Source: Coniella vitis
Lineage: Eukaryota > Ascomycota > Sordariomycetes > Diaporthales > Schizoparmaceae
Reading direction: 5' to 3'
DNA: 64,000 nucleotides
Assembly: GCA_011317545.1 (NCBI GenBank)
Contig: WUJK01000001.1
Location: 4,383,001 to 4,447,000, forward strand
In this document: in pieces, positions 1 to 10,498 of the stretch
Layout of the letters: the number at the start of each line of letters is the position of its first letter
How positions within the stretch are numbered: the stretch's first letter is position 1
Made by a program: the position numbers and the translations under genes
Notes under the pieces: model-generated
The model's input: only the letters and a program-made list of their open reading frames with translations
Databases searched by the model: none
Told to the model about the DNA's origin: nothing

Positions 1-1
1 A

Positions 2-780
2 ACGAGTGAGTGTTTTGAACTGACCCAGGTATATGCAGAAACTTCAGCAGGTGTCTTGATTCTCGTCCTCGCTCTCGTCCTCGGCTCAGTTTTGCTCCGG
101 TGGCAACAGAAGCAAGAGCTGCGTCCACCGAGCGTGTGGGATCCGATCCCCCATGTGTTTAACACGGTGCAGTTCCTTCTTGACAATCATGCCTTTATGA
201 AGCGAGTGTTGTACGTTTCAGATGAATCCTCAAGCATCCCTTCCTTCGCGCGTGCACACACTGTCTGTCTCTTTGTAGAATGATTGCCAAGTCAATCTTG
301 ATCTGTTACATGGCTGCTTGAATAGTGAATTGACTGTTGTATGGTAGGAAAACTATGGGAGATAATGTAAACCTCGTGAACTTCCATTTGGGGACGACGC
401 AGGTGTACCTCGCACGGGGACCGCGCAACACGCAGACAATCTTCAGCCATCACATGGCCCGCAAGATTGGCAATGAGGAAATCATGGTGCAGAGGGTCTT
501 CCCCATCCTGTACAAGATGAGCCCGGGCGAGGTGCAGCGCTTTGCTCAAGACGCCTCGGGCCGCAAGCCTACGCCTCTACCTGGCTTGCGCGCCAGCGAC
601 CATGATGATGAGCAGCAGCAGCAGCAGCAGCAGCATCCACAGCGCCGCCGGTACTGGTTAGACTACGAGCACGTCCACAAAAGCTTCTTGGCCCGCCCGC
701 AGCACCTCCAGCCGCTCAGTCGCCTCTTCGCGCAGTACTTTGCAGAGAGCCTCGACGAGCAGCAAGACGAGAGCCAAAGC

Positions 781-813
<33 letters not shown>

Positions 814-2128
814 AGCTGGCGCCTCGAGAGTCTGTGTCGTGGCACGATCGCGAAATGTGCCATTGCTACGCTCCTGGGCCCGCGCGTGTTTGACCTGAAT
901 CAGGGGGCGGGCAACGGCTTCCTCGATGCGTTCTGGCGTTTCGACGCGCACGTCTTCCAGCTGGCGCTTGGCTTGCCGCGGTGGATGAGCCCGGGCCCGT
1001 ACCGCGCTCAAGACGCCTACCTGGCCATGATCACCAGATACCTGGACGCGGCATGGGCTGCATTTGACTGGGAGTCGCCGACAGCCTGTGAAGCGCCGTG
1101 GGAGCCATGCTTTGGCGCCCGTATCAGCCGTGAGATTGTTGCGTGGCTACGGCAGGCCGATTTTCGAGATGAAGTTGCCGCAGGTGCATTGGGGACCCTC
1201 TTGTTTGCGTGAGTATAAAAAAAACAAAGCCTCTGGATGGGCGTTTGCCAAAACCTTGTATACAATCGTCTCTTTAACAAACTGATCGCATGGACAAACT
1301 ACAGGCAAAACTCCAACACCATCCCCACGATGATGTGGGTGCTCGCTGAGCTCGCACGGGATACGCAGCTCCAGCGATCCATCCGCGCGGAAGTTGCCAC
1401 GGCTCGCGAGGGGGCAGAGGAGGAGACGGGGGCCGGCTTTGACGTGCAGAAGCTCGTGAAACTGCCGCTGTTGCAGTCTGTCTTTACCGAGATCCTGCGC
1501 TTGCACATGCACTTCAATCTGATCCGCCACGTCCGCGAGGAGGGCGTTTCGATGGAGTACGATGCTGTCGTCTCGTCTTGGCGTGCCTCCCAGGGTAGTC
1601 GTTTCTGCGCGATACCGCGCAATGCGATGCTCCAGGCACCGATGATGGTTGCGCATTATGACGAGGCGGTCTGGGGAAAGCCTGGGCATCCTGCGTCCGA
1701 GTTCTGGGCGGAACGCCACGTCAAGTGGGTGAAGAGTGATGGGGAAGAGGAGGAGGATGGCGGCAGAGGGCTCAAGAAAAAGCGCATCTTTTCCATGGCT
1801 GGTCGGCCTAATTCATTCTTCCCTTTCGGTATGTGCCCCCGAACCTGCGTCTTGGGCCAACCCAGACACTTGTTGGCAAACGACAGAGTCCACTGACACT
1901 GGAGCTCCAGGCGGCGGCGAAACCATCTGTCCAGGGCGACATCTTGCCAAGCAGGAAGTGTTCATGGTAGTCGCTCATCTGGTGTCCAGATACACATTTG
2001 AGTGCGAGGCCTGGGTGCACAGAGACGGGTCTCGCTCAGATCGAGAGGGGCAGAATGACAAGAGCTTCTACGGCGCCGGAGCCATGCCTCCTGATAGAGA
2101 TATGATTATTTCCTGGGCACGGATCTGA
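2..2128 (+). CDS. Cytochrome P450, 5' end outside window
   Basis: Heme monooxygenase, probably ER-anchored. Exons: <2..210, 348..1208, 1305..1828, 1911..2128; every junction keeps frame and 603 residues are visible. The frame is open to the window edge and its first in-window start-like codon is TTG, so the true ATG lies to the left. A hydrophobic anchor (LILVLALVLGSVLL) is followed by a Pro-rich hinge. The K-helix ExxR is EILR, the ERH motif is present, and the heme loop FPFGGGETICPGR is created exactly by joining exons 3 and 4. The I-helix reads QNSNTIPTMMW, with Asn/Pro in place of the usual acid-Thr pair, which recalls the CYP7/CYP8 class. Odd points: a run of 7 Gln (near 610-633) and 8 Gly (near 784-807) in the N-terminal half. 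Next to an oxidase, SDR and enoyl reductase it suggests a tailoring enzyme. The substrate cannot be told. Confidence 0.88.
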
Positions 2129-2326
2129 AGGCTGGCTCGTTTGCGGCACTTGGCTTCGAACAATCTCCAGACATCCAGAAGTCCACAGGTCAGTAGCTAC
2201 ACAAAGTAGGTTTGCTTGTTGTTGTTGTTGCTGTTGTTTTGGTTGGTCAATGACGAGATCTTCAGCCGATAGAATGGATTCGTCTTTCCCAAAAGCTTTA
2301 TGCTACTCGTATAGTATATATACCCG

Positions 2327-4160
2327 TTACTGCGCGGCCGGGCAGAGCCTTCCACTGCTGTCAATTGCAAACTCATCTCCCCCTACCGCAAAATGGCCAT
2401 AGAGGAGATAGTCTGGGTCATGCGCATGCTTGATGCCCAGTAGACGCTCGTAATTCTCCCCATACATGGCCAGCTTCCAGTCGCCAGTGTACAAGGGGTC
2501 GATCTCGTTGAGATAGACGCCGGAGCCGGGCGTCGCCGCCTCCAGCATCGGTTGGTACGTCTGCACCAGCTTGTCCTTGACGGCAAGGTTCGCCGTGAGC
2601 GGTGCCGTGTAGTCCCAGTACGCATTGACGTTGCAAATGGCGATGGCATCGCGCCAGGCCGGCAGCACGGCGTTGGCCGGATGGCTGGTGTTGGGCAGAG
2701 TCATGGCAGAGCAGCCAACGAGGTACGTGCCGTCCTCCACTGTGGCGTTGATGGCACGCAGAAGCGGGCCGACGGATGCGTCGCTGTGGACGACTGTCCG
2801 CGGGATGATACGGCTAGTCAGGATCGTGTCGGGCGGCTCAGGGCCGTACGGGAGAGGGCCGTAGGTGGCGTTGAAGTAGTCCACAAACGAGCTGTAGGTT
2901 GTCCCCGTCAGCGTGTAGGGTATGCCCAGGCTGTCCAGCTGCGCGGTATAAGGCGCCAGGAGCGTTTGCACGGCCGCAGCGCTGGACACGTCGGGCATGT
3001 TGACGGCAATCGCCTCAAACGCATCACTCGTCATCACGAACTGGAGGGTCCTGCCCTCTTCTGTGAGCTGGGGCAGCCGCTGGAACCAGAGCGACACGGC
3101 GTGCCAGAAGGTCGTCTTGTTGTTTGCCGCGCCGTCGAGAGTGAAAGCGAGGGAGCCCCCGGTGAAGGGCCCGTCGGCGTGGAGGCGGCTCGTCATGCTC
3201 AGCACGACGCCATACGTGCCGCCTCCACCGCCGCTCAGGGCCCAGTACAAATCAGGGTTCTGCGCAGGCGTCGCCACAAGGTGCTCTCCCTGTGCCGTGA
3301 CGAGCTCCCACTCCAGCACCTGGTCGGAGCCCATGCCATAGGCGCTGTTGAGGATGGAGTGGCCGCCGCCCTGCGAATAGCCACCCGAGATGCCCACGCT
3401 GCCACACTCGCCGCCGACGACTCGATAGCCAGCCGCTGCGGCTGCCTCGTAGGCCTCGCCGACTACGAGTCCGGCGCCGAGCTTGATTGCTGGTCCGCTG
3501 TACGCGTGGCTGGTGTAGTTGGCTTGGAGCTCGACGGACTTGAGATTGTGAGTCCACAGCGAAAGCGCCGCCTTGCCAGTGGATTTCCCCGTATAGCTGT
3601 TTGGGCGCAGGAAACGAGTTAGTGGTCCTGAACTCGCCGCGCATAGGACATTGGACAAGGGCCAAAACTCACTCATGTCCGGTGTTTTTGATGGCCAGTC
3701 GGATATTGTTGCTGCGGGCAAAGGAGAGGCCTGCCTGGATATCGCTGGCGCCCGTGACATTGATCGAATACGAAGCATAATTCCCCAGCTCACAGGGTGT
3801 TGACGAGTTGGTGAAAGGGTCACAGGAGCGGTTCTGGTAGTATGGATTCATCATCTCGGCCGGTTTGAGCTCGAATGTCTGCGCCTCGCCCCACGTAGTC
3901 TGTAGATCCGCGCACAGAGACTCGTCGTAGTCCGCATACGGTTGCAAGTGGCACACGCTTGCTTGGGGTATGGTCGCAATCAGTCTGCCGCCCACTGTGG
4001 CATTGAGGGCTTGCCACTGTGCCTGAGAAGGCCACCCAGCATCGCCCAGTATGTGCTTGCATGTCCTGTTCGTCACGGCAGAGGCTGCCGCGACGAGGCC
4101 AAGGCACAGCCATGCTGGAATGGCCAACTGCCGCTTGGAGCGGCCACTGAGGAGCGACAT
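2327..4160 (-). CDS. Secreted BBE-type FAD-linked oxidase
   Basis: Berberine-bridge-enzyme-like FAD oxidoreductase of 585 aa. Exons on the minus strand: 4160..3673 and 3596..2327; the splice rebuilds NTGHDYTGKSTG. The first in-frame ATG is at 4160, since the more upstream frame start is only TTG. It gives a signal peptide (Lys/Arg then AIPAWLCLGLVAAASA). His162 in NTGHD and Cys227 in GGECGSVG match the two residues that carry FAD bicovalently in this family; the downstream GGYSQGGGHS flavin-loop motif is intact. Several Asn-glycosylation sequons fit a secreted protein. Fungal relatives oxidise alcohols or close rings in secondary metabolism. It is divergent from the SDR gene across a shared 0.9-kb promoter, which suggests co-regulation. 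The substrate is unknown. Confidence 0.9.
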
Positions 4161-5068
4161 TGATGTAGCGTCGTCTTTGGGGGTTTCACGTTCACCGAGC
4201 ACAGGCAAGTGTATTCCAATGTCTGTGGCTCTCCATGGTGGGGAGTTCTATTTTGCATTCTCTGATACTTGTATTCGGGACCAGGAGCCACTTGCCTTTG
4301 TGCACCACAATTTCCCTTCCCAAGACTCGTCCAGTTCGGCTGCGCGAACATGATGTTTTGGCAGTCAAAGTCGTCGAATCATGGAAGCCGGGGCTGTGAT
4401 CCTTCTACACCTCCGAACACCGAAATCTCTAACGTTGCCATGCACGTAAGATTCACGGTACTGGTCGCTGTGAAGTTGGTGTAGTGAGAATCCCGACTTG
4501 GCCCCCAATATCAGAGTCAGTTAAGGAATCCTTTCAGGCGCGGTATCTGCCAGACAACGCCACAAGTAGACGATGGAGATAGCATGTGTCACACTCGACC
4601 CAGATTATATGACCAATCCAAACCGGCCTGCCCTTTCGGTGTGTATATATGCACGGAGACTTGGAGTGCAGGATCTGGGGACAACAACTTGGGGATAAGC
4701 GCTGGCTTGGATGCGCGCATATGCATATATTGAGCAGCAAACAGACTTTTGTACTGGTACAAAGTACGGAAGTGCTATGTAGCTACAAGTATACTTGACA
4801 CTCAAGCCACAAAAAGCTATCGATCGAGCATGCCAGGCAAAGGTGTGTAGTGCAAAGGCGGGTAGGCTCTTGTACTATGTAGACGCAGGATGTTTGAGGA
4901 CCAAAAGTCCCGTTGGCCGTTTTCCCTATCGATGCTCTAGCCTGAAATATATCAGCAAATGCTTCCACTCCAGAGAATAGCGTTGTTCACGGCTGTTGTA
5001 GGCTCTGGTCTGGAATATGACTCACCCCTTTGCCCGGTCATCAGCCACCACACGCCAGAACCACCAGC
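4161..5068. promoter_or_regulatory. Shared divergent promoter, oxidase and SDR
   Basis: 908 bases between two outward-facing start codons, with no ORF resembling a gene. It holds short AT-rich stretches (a TATATA near 4640 and an ATATATTG near 4724) and one copy of the TACTATGTA word at 4873-4881. No cluster-specific binding site could be assigned with confidence. Confidence 0.5.
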
Positions 5069-6262
5069 ATGGCTCCAGGACCCAAGCCTTCCTTTTCGAC
5101 CTTTTGGACTCACTTCTTCCCGCCCAAGCCCACGTTCACGGAGAACGACGTGCCGGATCTGACAGGCAAGGTCTGCGTGGTCACTGGTGCCAACACGGGC
5201 GTGGGCAAAGACGTGGCGCGCATCCTGTACATCAAGAATGCCAAGGTCTACGTAGCCTCTCGCTCCGAGGAAAAGGTCAGCCGCGCCATTGAAGCCATCC
5301 GAACGGACCGGGCTGCCGCACAGTCTCGCGGCGAGCTGGTCTTCCTGCCGCTGGACCTCTGCGACTTGGCCGCGACCAGAGTCGCAGCCCAGACGCTTCT
5401 GCAAAAGGAGCACAGGATCCACCTGCTGTTCAACAACGCGGGCGTCATGGTCGGGCCTCAGCAGCCGCCGCCTCGCACAAAGCAAGGCTACGAGCTGGCG
5501 CTGGGCGTGAACTGCGTCGCCACGTTCTTGTTTACGAAGCTGCTCACGCCGGCCCTCGCTGCCACAGCCAAGGCGGCGGGGGAGCAGCCCGGCTCGGTGC
5601 GCGTGGTCTGGCTGTCGTCCTTTGGGCTGGAGCTCTTTGCCTCCGAGGGCGTGGGTGTTGCCCTCGACAACATCGACTACCGCGAGCCGGACGGCCATAC
5701 CGAGCGATACGGCCGCAGCAAGACGGGCGCGTGGGCCCTCGGCGTCGAGTATGCGCGGCGCCACACCCAGGCGGACGGCATCGTCAGCGTGCCCATCAAC
5801 CCGGGCAATCTGCGCTCAGAGCTCGCCCGCAGCCAAGGCATTGTGCTCAAGATTGTCGCGGGCCTGCTTTCCTACCCTGTTATCAACGGAGCCTACACCG
5901 AGCTGTACGCCGCGTTCTCGCCCGAAATCACCGGCGAAACCAACTGGTCGGAGAAGTGGGGTATGTGTCACCTTTTTTTTTTCCCCACCTTCTCTTCTCG
6001 GTCGAATCCTTGCATTGTAACCCGACTCTTTGCTCTACTATGTGTGTAGTAGTACTATGGTACATGGTGCTCTGATGGGCTGGGTGATGCGCACGCCACC
6101 TGCGGCTTCCTTGCTGACCACCACGCAGTCATCCCATTTGGACGAATCGGCGAGCTTCGGGCCGATCTGCCCAGGGCAACCAAGACAGAGGCTGAAGGCG
6201 GGACCGGCGGAGTACGCAAGTTCTGGGAGTGGTGTGACGACCAGGTCAAGGAGTATGTCTGA
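5069..6262 (+). CDS. Short-chain dehydrogenase/reductase
   Basis: NAD(P)-dependent SDR, 341 aa. Exons 5069..5960 and 6129..6262; the join reads EKW/VIPFGRIG and ends FWEWCDDQVKEYV. The start at 5069 has the context AGCATGG; an in-frame ATG at 5030 would add 13 residues without family support. Cofactor loop TGANTGVG (residues 39-46), structural NNAG, catalytic Ser in VWLSSFG, and Tyr214/Lys218 in YGRSK are all present. The closest family feel is the fungal WWOX/retinol-dehydrogenase-like SDRs common in metabolite clusters. It probably reduces a ketone or oxidises an alcohol on a small molecule together with its neighbours; that role is inferred from context only. Confidence 0.9.
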
Positions 6263-6599
6263 GGAAAATGATCGGTATCGTGAGCCTTCCTCCCGGCTGT
6301 GGGCACCCACCTGTGCCCGTGGGGATACTGGTGGGACAGCAGACTTACTGTTTACACCGAGCATCTCTTTTGATGGGTGTTTCTGAATTGAGGCTAGCTT
6401 CAGTCCATACTAGGTAGTCACAGGTAGTGTGGCTCCTCCTTCATCAAGTTCTCGCATTGCTATGTATACTTTACTGCTCTGCTTCTTGAGCCAAGAAACC
6501 ACGGAATAGCAAACAACTTCCCTAGACTCTTGGTGCCGATCCAGTACTGGCCGCGTTACATTTTGCCCATCTAGAGGCTGACCCGTAAACAATAGTCAA
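6263..6599. promoter_or_regulatory. Intergenic, SDR end to enoyl reductase start
   Basis: 337 bases holding the SDR 3' end and the enoyl-reductase promoter. A TATACTTTA-like element lies near 6463. No other feature is visible. Confidence 0.35.
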
Positions 6600-7361
6600 A
6601 TGCTCGCAGAAGGATGCCAGAAAGCCCTCGTCCAGATCCCCGTGGACATTGCAGCGAGCGGGGGTTGGCAGACACTCCCGCTTGCTGCATCCGACACTGT
6701 GCAAATACCTCTCCCAACGAAGCCCAATCATGTGCTTGTTCGTGTGCTCGCCGTGTAAGTCAAAGGGAGCGAATGGCATCCGGCCTGGAGATAGCGGTGC
6801 ATTTTCATCCATTTCCCATAAGAGAGGCCGCCATAAATCTCATTTCTCTCGGCACATCTTCCTCCTACTAAAATCGTTATACCAGGGCTCTTAACCCCAC
6901 AGACCACAAGATCATCACGCATTTTCCTCAGCCAGGCGGCCTGGCCGGCTGCGATTTCTGCGGCATCGTCGCCGAGACAGGCCCCGCCACTGCCGTTGCC
7001 CGCTCCTTCCCCCCAGGCACCCGAGTATGCGGCGCAGTCTTCCCCTACGGCCGCGGGCCAGACGATACGCACGGCGAGGACAGAAGCGGCTCCTTCGCAG
7101 AGTGGCTCGTGGCCGATGCGCACGTGCTGCTCCGCGTGCCAGCCGCCTGGAGTGACCTCGAAGCTGCCGCGCTGGGCGGCGTCGGATGGGGCACCGTCGG
7201 GCTGGCCATGGCGGACCCGGAGGCCCTGCACCTGTCGGGCTCCCCATCGCAGCCGGCCGGCGACGACGCTGCAGGGGTGGGGGATGAGGACCGCGAGCCG
7301 GTCTTGGTTTATGGAGGTGGCACTGCTACGGGGACCATGGCTTGCCAGCTCCTCGCATTGT

Positions 7362-7393
<32 letters not shown>

Positions 7394-8124
7394 GTGGCTT
7401 CACTTCGCCAACATCTCTACGCATAGAACACAGGTGTCCTTGTCTAGGGTGCTAATGGTTTTATTTCCTCTTGCTTCCCCTCTCCAGATCCGGATACCGC
7501 CCTATAGCCATTACATCGGTCCAGTCCACCGCATTAGCAATCAAGTACGGCGCCGAAGCCGTAGCACACTATACGTCGCCCACCTGCGCCCAGGACGTCC
7601 GCACACGGCTCACCTCGCCCCGCCGGCCCATCCGCCATGTGCTCGACTGCATCACGAGCCCCACCTCGGCCGCCATCTGCCTGGCTGCCATGGCGCGCAC
7701 CGGAGGCTACTATGCCTGCCTGGAAGCCATGCCTGCAGCGTGGCGTACGCGGCGCGCCGTGCGGGTCAAGGAGGTCGCGGGCTATGAAGGGCTGGGGCAG
7801 CGCGTCCGCCTTGGCGTGCTGCCAGCCGACGAGGCAGCAAAGGAGCCCCGCCATAATACTAATACTACCAAGACAGGTCTTGATACGGAGTTGAGCGCGG
7901 ACGCCTCGTACGACCGTGAGGCAAATCTGGAGCTGCTGGCAGTTACGCGGCGGTGGACAGGCGAGGTGCAAGCTTTGCTGGACAAGGGGATGCTCAAGCA
8001 TCATCCTGTGCAGGAGGTTCACGTCGAGGGGGACTGGGCGAAGAATATTATACATGGCTTGGGAGAGTTACAAAAGGGGCATTTAAGAGGGCATAAGTTG
8101 GTGGTTCGGATCCATAGTGAGTAA
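6600..8124 (+). CDS. Stand-alone enoyl-reductase-like MDR protein
   Basis: Medium-chain dehydrogenase/reductase of 421 aa, LovC/ToxD-like. Exons 6600..6754, 6886..7359, 7488..8124; joins read VLAVALNPTDHK and LLALSGYRP. The GroES-like half contains LNPTDHK and the GCDFCGIV motif. The Rossmann half has VLVYGGGTATGTMA near residue 195, then AIKYGAEA and VLDCI. The Cys/His set of catalytic-zinc alcohol dehydrogenases is not evident, as expected for NADPH enoyl reductases. Fungal members act in trans on a highly reducing PKS or PKS-NRPS whose own ER domain is dead, which would place such a synthase left of this window (inference). Intron 2 carries an uninterrupted run of 29 T (7365-7393). An ordinary quinone-reductase-like enzyme is the alternative. 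Confidence 0.87.
7365..7393 (+). repeat. Poly-T tract, 29 bases, inside intron
   Basis: An uninterrupted T homopolymer just after the donor of intron 2 of the enoyl-reductase gene. Its true length may be uncertain because of sequencing error in homopolymers. Confidence 0.9.
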
Positions 8125-10084
8125 CACGCTTGTCAAGCGACCAGCGGATGGATATGGGCAGGTGATGCGTCAAACAAATGATCATCGCTTGGTCTTGGTC
8201 TTTATAACATTATTTGACTGTTCCATAAAGCACACTTAGGTGAAAGATGGGCGACACATAGTTGGCTCGACGAATGAGAACAAACAGTTCTCAAGAGTCT
8301 TATCAGTGCCAGTTGTTATACTTGCTATACTTGCTATACTTGCTTTGATTTCCCCTGTGGTGTAAAACGAACTCGGCCTATCCATGAACGAAGTATCTAC
8401 AATATTGCGCGGAAGGGGTGAAACATTGAGGATGAAATGATAGTAGCATAAAGTGAAACGCAACGTGGGCTATCCAGTCGGTTGCACTATATTTGCAACA
8501 CCTATACTCAGGCTACGTGGTGTTTAATTAGACATCTAAGATCAGATGGGAACTTTTTTTTTTGGTACTTTAAATGTTCTAAATCGAACCCTATTAACAC
8601 AAATGATAACAACAACAACTGGTCCACCCCGTCTCTTATTACATGCTCCAACAAGGCGCATGGGCAAACGATCTTTATATAGCTCATTACAACCTCCAAA
8701 CTAGTGGCTGATCGATATTGTGATACGTTTTCATTCTGATCAATGCCCTTCTGAAGTTCTCATGGCCATAAACCATTGTTGTGGCTTATAGGAGGTATCA
8801 TTCGTTTGCTCGTTTGTTCGTTCACTCGTTCACTCGTTCTACCCGTCTTGCTTCATGTTCTGCCTCTTATTAACGATACGATTCTGCTCTTGTCCCCTGC
8901 GAACTTGATAGAAGCAGAACAATCGCCCAAGACTTTTTCATTACGCTTCTATTTGGGCGTTTTTCTCACACTTCAACTATCGTCATCGCCGTGATTATCG
9001 TAACAAGGTAACTTCTTGGCCAACAGAATACGTAGCTAACCGCATATATTCACAGCTAGTTTGTTGATTTAGTGTACCCAGATAGTTTGTTTAGTTACAA
9101 GAGTACATATCCACGTACGTGGGTTCACGGAAGTGTATAGTCATACGTAGCCGGCCGGCCGGTTAAGCAGTAATCCGGTTGACTTGCGATCGTCGTCACC
9201 CGACTGATTTAATTATAATCCTGATGATATCATGTTATATGCCTTTGATATAAGAGACATCCTCTCGGTTCGTTCAAGTTCCAATTGTTGGCTCGTGATT
9301 GCGTTTGCTTGTTCTTCCGACTTGCATATTTATAGGTTGTGAGACATATTACCTTGATTCTCGTAACATTCGCAATTCGATTACTTCAATCACCGCAAAT
9401 CGAATAATTAAACATACATTCTCTACAAACCTCAAAAAGTGGGATGAAATATCTAGTAAGAAAAGAAAGAAATCGAAAAGGTTCGAAGAGGTTACAAAAA
9501 GCTAGATAGGGTGCTAAGACAAAGAAAATAGTCGATGGCAAGGCGAAGAGGACTGCAGGCCACCCTAATTTGGACCTCTTCACCTGCTAAATAGCTTCTA
9601 ATCAGAAGAACTAACAGCATCTGAGCGCTTCTGTGTCAATATTGAATGTGCAGGAAAAACGTAGGCTCCGTGGAGTGTAAGTGGGCAAAAAGTAAAGTCG
9701 AACAGGGTCAAATCAGGAAGAACTCACCCTCGGAGTCGCCTTGCAGCATACAGCTTACAGAAAGGATTCCCAAGGAGTTCAAATAAGAGGACAAAAAACA
9801 TATTCTTCCTCAAAAAATATTCTGGAGTTCCTGTTGCAGTAGATATATATAAGGGTGTTGGGTGGGATATAGCCCATAGGACCGACCAATGACCATCCGC
9901 ACCAAGCCCTGGGACAATAGGAACCAAAATTCGAGACGAGGAGTTGCAGATAGATAGGCAGGCAACTAACAAAGAACAATTTCTCCACCACACCCGCCCC
10001 TTCAGAAGAAGAAAACAAAGAAGAAGAAGGTTAAAAGCAAAGAAGAAACAAGCAAAAGGAAAAGAGAAAAAGGAAAAAAGAGAA
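8125..10084. other. AT-rich gene-free block
   Basis: About 2 kb, clearly richer in A and T than the flanking genes. The reading frames here are short and match nothing I recognise. It contains a 9-bp tandem triplication (TATACTTGC, 8317-8343), TTCG-type short repeats near 8805-8840, and a GGCCGGCCGGCCGG run near 9152. It could be a decayed, RIP-mutated insertion or just spacer at the edge of the metabolite cluster. No transposase or terminal repeats are visible. Confidence 0.6.
8317..8343 (+). repeat. 9-bp tandem repeat, three copies
   Basis: TATACTTGC occurs three times head to tail, downstream of the enoyl-reductase gene. Confidence 0.9.
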
Positions 10085-10183
10085 TGGTCCCGGAGAGGAT
10101 CGAACTCGCGACCTTCGCATCACTTAAGATTCCTCGTTTGAGGGATATTAGTACGACGCTCTAACCAGCTGAGCTACGGGACC
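10085..10183 (-). tRNA. tRNA-Ile (anticodon AAU) with 25-nt intron
   Basis: Read on the minus strand, the ends GGTCCCG and CGGGACC pair as the acceptor stem. The A box region TAGCTCAGCTGG and B box GGTTCGATCC equivalent (GAGTTCGATCC) are intact, and the discriminator base is A. The anticodon stem TCGTA/TGCGA encloses loop CTAATA-A with anticodon AAT at 10147-10149. Between loop positions 37 and 38 lies a 25-base insertion (about 10121-10145), the canonical site for nuclear tRNA introns. Mature length is 74 nt before CCA addition. Confidence 0.93.
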
Positions 10184-10498
10184 ACTTTTGGTTGTGAAGT
10201 CTAGTCATTTTTGATAATTGATATACTGTATTTCCTTTCACAGGTTTCGAGAGAAAGCAAACATCCAGCCTTCTGTGAGCCTAAGCCATACTACCACTCT
10301 GTTTGCGACCTTCAACTACAGCCGCACAACACAACCACACCACGTCCAAACCCTTCCTCATAGACGGCTTTTGTTTTCCCACAACAAAATCTGCAACCTC
10401 CCCCCCAAATTCGAATTACCTACACATCGGCCTTCTTAGTACCAAGGCTCGACCTCGCATCTTCCTTTCCTGCCCAACCAAAAACCCAACCTTGGGAA
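10184..10498. promoter_or_regulatory. Promoter and leader of snRNP 27K gene
   Basis: 315 bases between the tRNA 5' end and the start codon. It is rich in A and C, with an ACAACACAACCACACCAC stretch near 10325, typical of an untranslated leader. Nothing else is visible. Confidence 0.4.

Noticed and set aside
2552..3622. 356-codon ORF opposite the FAD oxidase gene
   Set aside because: Lies antisense to a gene with clear family motifs and intact catalytic residues; it is a shadow of GC-rich coding sequence.
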